From Pseudomonadota bacterium (GTDB taxonomy: Bacteria > Pseudomonadota > Gammaproteobacteria > GCA-001735895), in the NCBI GenBank assembly GCA_022545625.1, contig JACZQS010000065.1, positions 1 to 9,191 of the forward strand: a DNA stretch of 9,191 nt, in the 5' to 3' direction. The notes beneath the pieces were generated by a model. It had not been told where the DNA came from, made no database searches, and saw nothing but the letters and a program-made list of their open reading frames with translations. Of the stretch, positions 6,452-9,191 are shown piece by piece (positions within the stretch are counted from its first letter, which is position 1; the number at the start of each line of letters is the position of its first letter). The position numbers and the translations under genes were made by a program.

Positions 6452-8485
6452 CTAACTGACTCGCATACCCGGTTTTGCACCACTGTCAGGATGCAGCACG
6501 TAGAGTTCCTTGTCATCGGACCCGGCGGCCAACACCATGCCCTCGGATACTCCGAATCGCATTTTTCTTGGCGCCAGGTTGGCAACCATCACCGTGAGCT
6601 TACCTTCGAGCGCTTCGGGTTCGTAAGCGCCGCTAATGCCGGCAAATACATTTCGTGTCTCGCTGCCGATATCTAGCGTCAGCTGTAGCAGTTTGTCCGA
6701 CTTTTCGACGCGTTTTGCCGCGACTATACGGGCCACACGCAAATCGAGCTTGGCAAAGTCGTCGATGGTGATCTCACTGGCAATCGGTTCAATCGAGGAA
6801 TCGAGCGAACCGGCATTGATCTTATTTTCCTCGATCAGAGCCTCCTTGCTGGCTTCGATCATGCGTTCGATAAAAACCGGTTCGATGCGGGTCATTAGTG
6901 GCTTGAAGCGATTGATTTGATGGTCGAGTAAATCGGTTTCGAGATCTGCCCAATTGAGTGCATCGACATTGAGAAAGGTCTCGGCCTGTGATGCCAGTCG
7001 AGGCAGTACCGGTTTTAGTAAAATCACCAGTTGGCGAAAGCAATTGAGTCCGATCGTGCAAACCACCTGGACTTCGCCATGTCGGGCCTCGTCTTTGATT
7101 GCAACCCAGGGCTGCATTTCATCAATATACTGATTCGCCCTGTCGGCAAGGGACATGATGTCCCGCATCGCACGGGAAAACTCGCGACTTTCATAGGCGT
7201 TGGCAATGTCCCTGGACGCCGCGATATATTGCTGACTCAAACCATTGTCGCCGGTGCTGCCTGCGAGCATGCCATCGAAGCTTTTATTAATAAACCCGGC
7301 GCAACGGCTGGCGATATTGACTAGCTTGCCAACCAGGTCGGAATTGACGCGGGTCCTGAAATCCTCAAGATTCAAATCGATATCATCGATGCCGGAGCCG
7401 AGTTTCGCAGCAAAATAATAGCGCAGATATTCCGGATTCAAGTGTTCTAGATAAGTCCGCGCCTTGATGAAGGTACCCCGTGATTTCGACATCTTCTGAC
7501 CATCGACGGTTAAGAATCCGTGACAATAAACCGCAGTCGGTTTCCTGAACCCGGCGCCGTGCAACATTGCGGGCCAGAACAGGGTGTGAAACCTGGCGAT
7601 ATCTTTGCCGATAAAATGGTAGAGCTCCGTATCACTGTCCACTTCCCAGTATTTATCGAAGTCGTGCTGATTTTGATCACACCAGTTTTTGAAGCTCGCC
7701 ATGTAACCGATCGGGGCGTCTAGCCAGACGTAAAAATACTTGCCCGGCGCATCGGGTATCTCGAAACCCCAGTAGGGTGCGTTGCGGGAGATATCCCAGT
7801 CCTTCAAACCCTCGTCGAGCCACTCAGCCATCTTGTTGGCGATTTCTTTTTGCACGTGGCCGGCGCGTGTCCAGGTTTTAAGCATCTCTTCGTAGTCGCC
7901 AAGTTTGAAAAAATACTGCTCCGAATCTTTTTTGACAGGTGTTTCGCCAGTGACGACTGAAACCGGGTTTTTTAAATCTGTGGGCGAATAGGTGGCCCCA
8001 CAATTTTCGCAGTTGTCGCCGTATTGATCACCGGTACCACACACCGGACATTCACCCTTGATGAAGCGATCGGGTAGAAACATCTCGGCTTTAGGATCGT
8101 AAGCCTGTGAAATGACTTGCGTGCGGATATGGCCCGCAGCTTTAAGCCGTGAGTAAATCAGTTCGGCAAAATAACGATTCTCTTCTGAATGGGTCGTGTA
8201 GTAATTATCGAATTCGATCACGAAATCAGAAAAATCCTGCTGGTGTTCGATTTTCATGCGATCGATCAATACTTCGGGTGTAACCCCTTCGGCCTGAGCG
8301 CGCAGCATGATCGGTGTACCGTGGGCATCGTCGGCGCAGATATAGATACACTCGTGTCCACGCATTTTCTGAAAGCGCACCCAGATATCGGTCTGGATAT
8401 ACTCTAACATATGACCAATGTGTATCGGGCCATTGGCATAGGGTAAGGCGCTGGTAACGATGATTTGGCGAGATTTGGGACTCAT
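6452..8485 (-). CDS. metG: Methionyl-tRNA synthetase
   Basis: Charges tRNA-Met with methionine in the cytoplasm. The chosen start, ATG at 8485-8483 (MSPKSRQIIVTSALPYANG), aligns with the E. coli N-terminus and gives 677 residues, the E. coli length. Motifs: class I HIGH signature HIGH at 22-25; a zinc knuckle with C146, C149, C159 and C162; KMSKS at 331-335; the anticodon-binding helical region (about 390-545); and a C-terminal tRNA-binding OB fold (about 575-677, DFAKLDLRVARI onward) of the dimerising Trbp111 type. The frame stays open upstream for another 48 codons to 8629, but that extension looks unrelated to MetG. No clear Shine-Dalgarno sequence precedes the start. It is divergent from mrp, as in E. 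coli, and 15 bases upstream of the protease gene. Confidence 0.98.
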   Translation of the reverse strand: MSPKSRQIIVTSALPYANGPIHIGHMLEYIQTDIWVRFQKMRGHECIYICADDAHGTPIMLRAQAEGVTPEVLIDRMKIEHQQDFSDFVIEFDNYYTTHSEENRYFAELIYSRLKAAGHIRTQVISQAYDPKAEMFLPDRFIKGECPVCGTGDQYGDNCENCGATYSPTDLKNPVSVVTGETPVKKDSEQYFFKLGDYEEMLKTWTRAGHVQKEIANKMAEWLDEGLKDWDISRNAPYWGFEIPDAPGKYFYVWLDAPIGYMASFKNWCDQNQHDFDKYWEVDSDTELYHFIGKDIARFHTLFWPAMLHGAGFRKPTAVYCHGFLTVDGQKMSKSRGTFIKARTYLEHLNPEYLRYYFAAKLGSGIDDIDLNLEDFRTRVNSDLVGKLVNIASRCAGFINKSFDGMLAGSTGDNGLSQQYIAASRDIANAYESREFSRAMRDIMSLADRANQYIDEMQPWVAIKDEARHGEVQVVCTIGLNCFRQLVILLKPVLPRLASQAETFLNVDALNWADLETDLLDHQINRFKPLMTRIEPVFIERMIEASKEALIEENKINAGSLDSSIEPIASEITIDDFAKLDLRVARIVAAKRVEKSDKLLQLTLDIGSETRNVFAGISGAYEPEALEGKLTVMVANLAPRKMRFGVSEGMVLAAGSDDKELYVLHPDSGAKPGMRVS

Positions 8486-8645
8486 GTGCGAGGATCGTTC
8501 GACTAAAGCTGCGTAGTTTATGTGTTGAGCAGGGAACTGTATAGGGCAGCCTTTGAACAAACGCATAAAAACTAGGTGATATTTGGGTAGAGCCTCGGGT
8601 AGAATGCCGTCCTCGAAGTAAAAACCCATAGATATAGAGTTTTAT
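8486..8645. promoter_or_regulatory. Divergent metG / mrp intergenic region
   Basis: This 160-base spacer must hold the promoters of both metG (minus) and mrp (plus). For mrp a possible -10, TAGAAT, is at 8600-8605 with a weak -35-like TGATAT at 8577-8582, which would give a leader of roughly 34 bases; AGAG at 8636-8639 could serve as a ribosome binding site. For metG, TATACA in the minus-strand reading (about 8543-8538) is only a weak candidate. The heptamer GGGTAGA occurs twice 12 bases apart (8585-8591 and 8597-8603), overlapping the mrp -10 candidate; this may be chance. No T-box leader or riboswitch was recognised. Confidence 0.3.
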
Positions 8646-9038
8646 ATGCCTATCACTAAACAGCAAATTGAAAGCGCGCTGGGCCAGGTCATCGACCAGT
8701 ATATGGATACAGATTTGATTGCGGCAAAATCCGTAAAGGACATCGCCATCGACGGCAGCAAAGTGAGTGTCACTATAGAACTCGGATACCCGGCGGCGGG
8801 TTACTTCGATAGCCTGAAACAAACAGTACAGGATCAACTCTCGAGTATTGAAGGCATTGGCGATATAGATATCAAGGTGTCGAGCAAGATCAAGTCCCAC
8901 ACCGTGCAGCAAAATTTAAAGCCGCTGGATGGGATAAAAAATATTATCGCCGTGGCCTCTGGTAAGGGTGGTGTCGGTAAATCCACCACGGCGGTAAACC
9001 TGGCCCTGGCACTGAAGGCTGAAGGCGCGACCGTGGGA
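8646..9038 (+). CDS. apbC: Mrp/ApbC Fe-S cluster carrier ATPase, 5' part only, interrupted by a foreign join
   Basis: Mrp/ApbC binds and transfers [4Fe-4S] clusters to apoproteins in the cytoplasm. The ATG at 8646 opens a frame with an N-terminal MIP18/DUF59-type domain (about residues 1-80) and, at 106-114, the deviant Walker A GKGGVGKST of the MinD/Mrp family, followed by TAVNLALALKAEGATVG. The family then continues with a block like ILDADIYGPSQP, but here the sequence switches at residue ~131 to a TctA fragment, so about two thirds of the ~370-residue protein, including the CxxC Fe-S ligands, is missing. The divergent position next to metG matches E. coli mrp. The 5' part is native and confident; the exact break (about 9033-9041) cannot be placed more closely. 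Confidence 0.9.
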
Positions 9039-9191
9039 GCGATCATCGGTTATAACGAGGCCAAGCGCTGGTCGAAGAACAAGGAGGAGTTCGGAAAGGG
9101 CGCGCTCGAGGGGATCGCCGGCCCGGAAGCGGCGAACAACGCGGCGACCGGCGGGGCGATGGTGCCCACCCTCGCGCTCGGCATCCCGGGA
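9039..9191 (+). CDS. Internal fragment of a tripartite tricarboxylate transporter TctA permease, probably from another genome
   Basis: In the same frame as the mrp start, residues after the join read AIIGYNEAKRWSKNKEEFGK, then GALEGIAGPEAANNAATGGA and MVPTLALGIPG, open to the window end. This is the conserved TctA signature: YNEAKRWSK, then FGKG, EGIAGPEAANNAATGG and LGIPG. TctA is the large membrane subunit of TTT-family citrate/carboxylate uptake systems. There is no start codon, ribosome binding site or N-terminal part of TctA. GC content jumps: 94 of the last 131 bases are G or C, compared with 28 of 60 at the start of mrp (8641-8700), and GAG, AAG, CTC and GCG codons dominate. The combination points to a chimeric join and not to a working fusion. 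Confidence 0.8.

Noticed and set aside
8486..8629. 48-codon in-frame extension upstream of metG starting with ATG at 8629
   Set aside because: The extension has no similarity to MetG, starts only 17 bases from the mrp ATG, and the start at 8485 gives exactly the usual N-terminus and a 677-residue length.
8226..8912. 228-codon open frame on the minus strand spanning the mrp start, the intergenic region and the 5' end of metG
   Set aside because: It overlaps two conserved genes, one antisense and one in another frame, and the translation resembles no known protein.
8646..9191. A genuine Mrp-TctA fusion protein
   Set aside because: The join removes most of the Mrp ATPase and the first part of TctA, comes with a sharp GC shift, and makes no functional sense; an artefact is more likely.
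1..9191. CRISPR arrays, tRNA or rRNA genes, insertion sequences
   Set aside because: No regularly spaced repeats, cloverleaf-type segments, transposase motifs or terminal inverted repeats were seen; nearly all bases are in identified genes.

Overview
The window looks like chromosomal DNA from a gammaproteobacterium of moderate GC. It holds an rsx (rnf) cluster in the order A-B-C-D-G and a metG gene divergent from the Mrp/ApbC gene, as in E. coli. MetG is 677 residues from the chosen start, the same length as the E. coli enzyme. Everything except the right end is on the minus strand, so the reading order of the genes runs from right to left. The genus cannot be named from the sequence alone.

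Layout from right to left. At 9039-9191 the last ~150 bases are not native: an in-frame but abrupt switch near base 9037 goes from the Mrp/ApbC ATPase to an internal piece of a GC-rich TctA transporter gene. At 8646-9038 (plus strand) lies the 5' part of mrp/apbC. A 160-base divergent spacer precedes metG (8485-6452, minus). Then come a secreted trypsin-like serine protease (6436-5150) and a membrane-anchored FHA-domain protein (5162-4206), which overlap by 13 bases and follow metG by 15 bases. A 149-base spacer (4057-4205) carries a dispersed-repeat-like palindrome and a strong -10 element for the next operon. Then rsxA (4056-3475), rsxB (3471-2911), rsxC (2930-1275), rsxD (1278-235) and the start of rsxG (242-1, cut by the window edge) follow with gaps or overlaps of a few bases.

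How the genes work together. RsxA-D and G are subunits of the Rnf-type inner-membrane electron transport complex, which moves electrons between NADH and a low-potential acceptor such as ferredoxin, coupled to ion flow. In E. coli it keeps SoxR reduced. RsxE is not in view. MetG and Mrp/ApbC are housekeeping proteins (methionyl-tRNA synthesis; Fe-S cluster carrier). The protease/FHA pair is the least explained part. Its predicted topology puts the FHA domain in the cytoplasm, five membrane spans in the inner membrane and an acidic tail in the periplasm beside the secreted protease. It lies between metG and the rsx operon.

The features most worth a second look are the protease/FHA two-gene unit, the rsxA promoter that seems to give an almost leaderless mRNA with an rRNA-promoter-like discriminator, and the chimeric join at the right end, which is most likely an assembly artefact.
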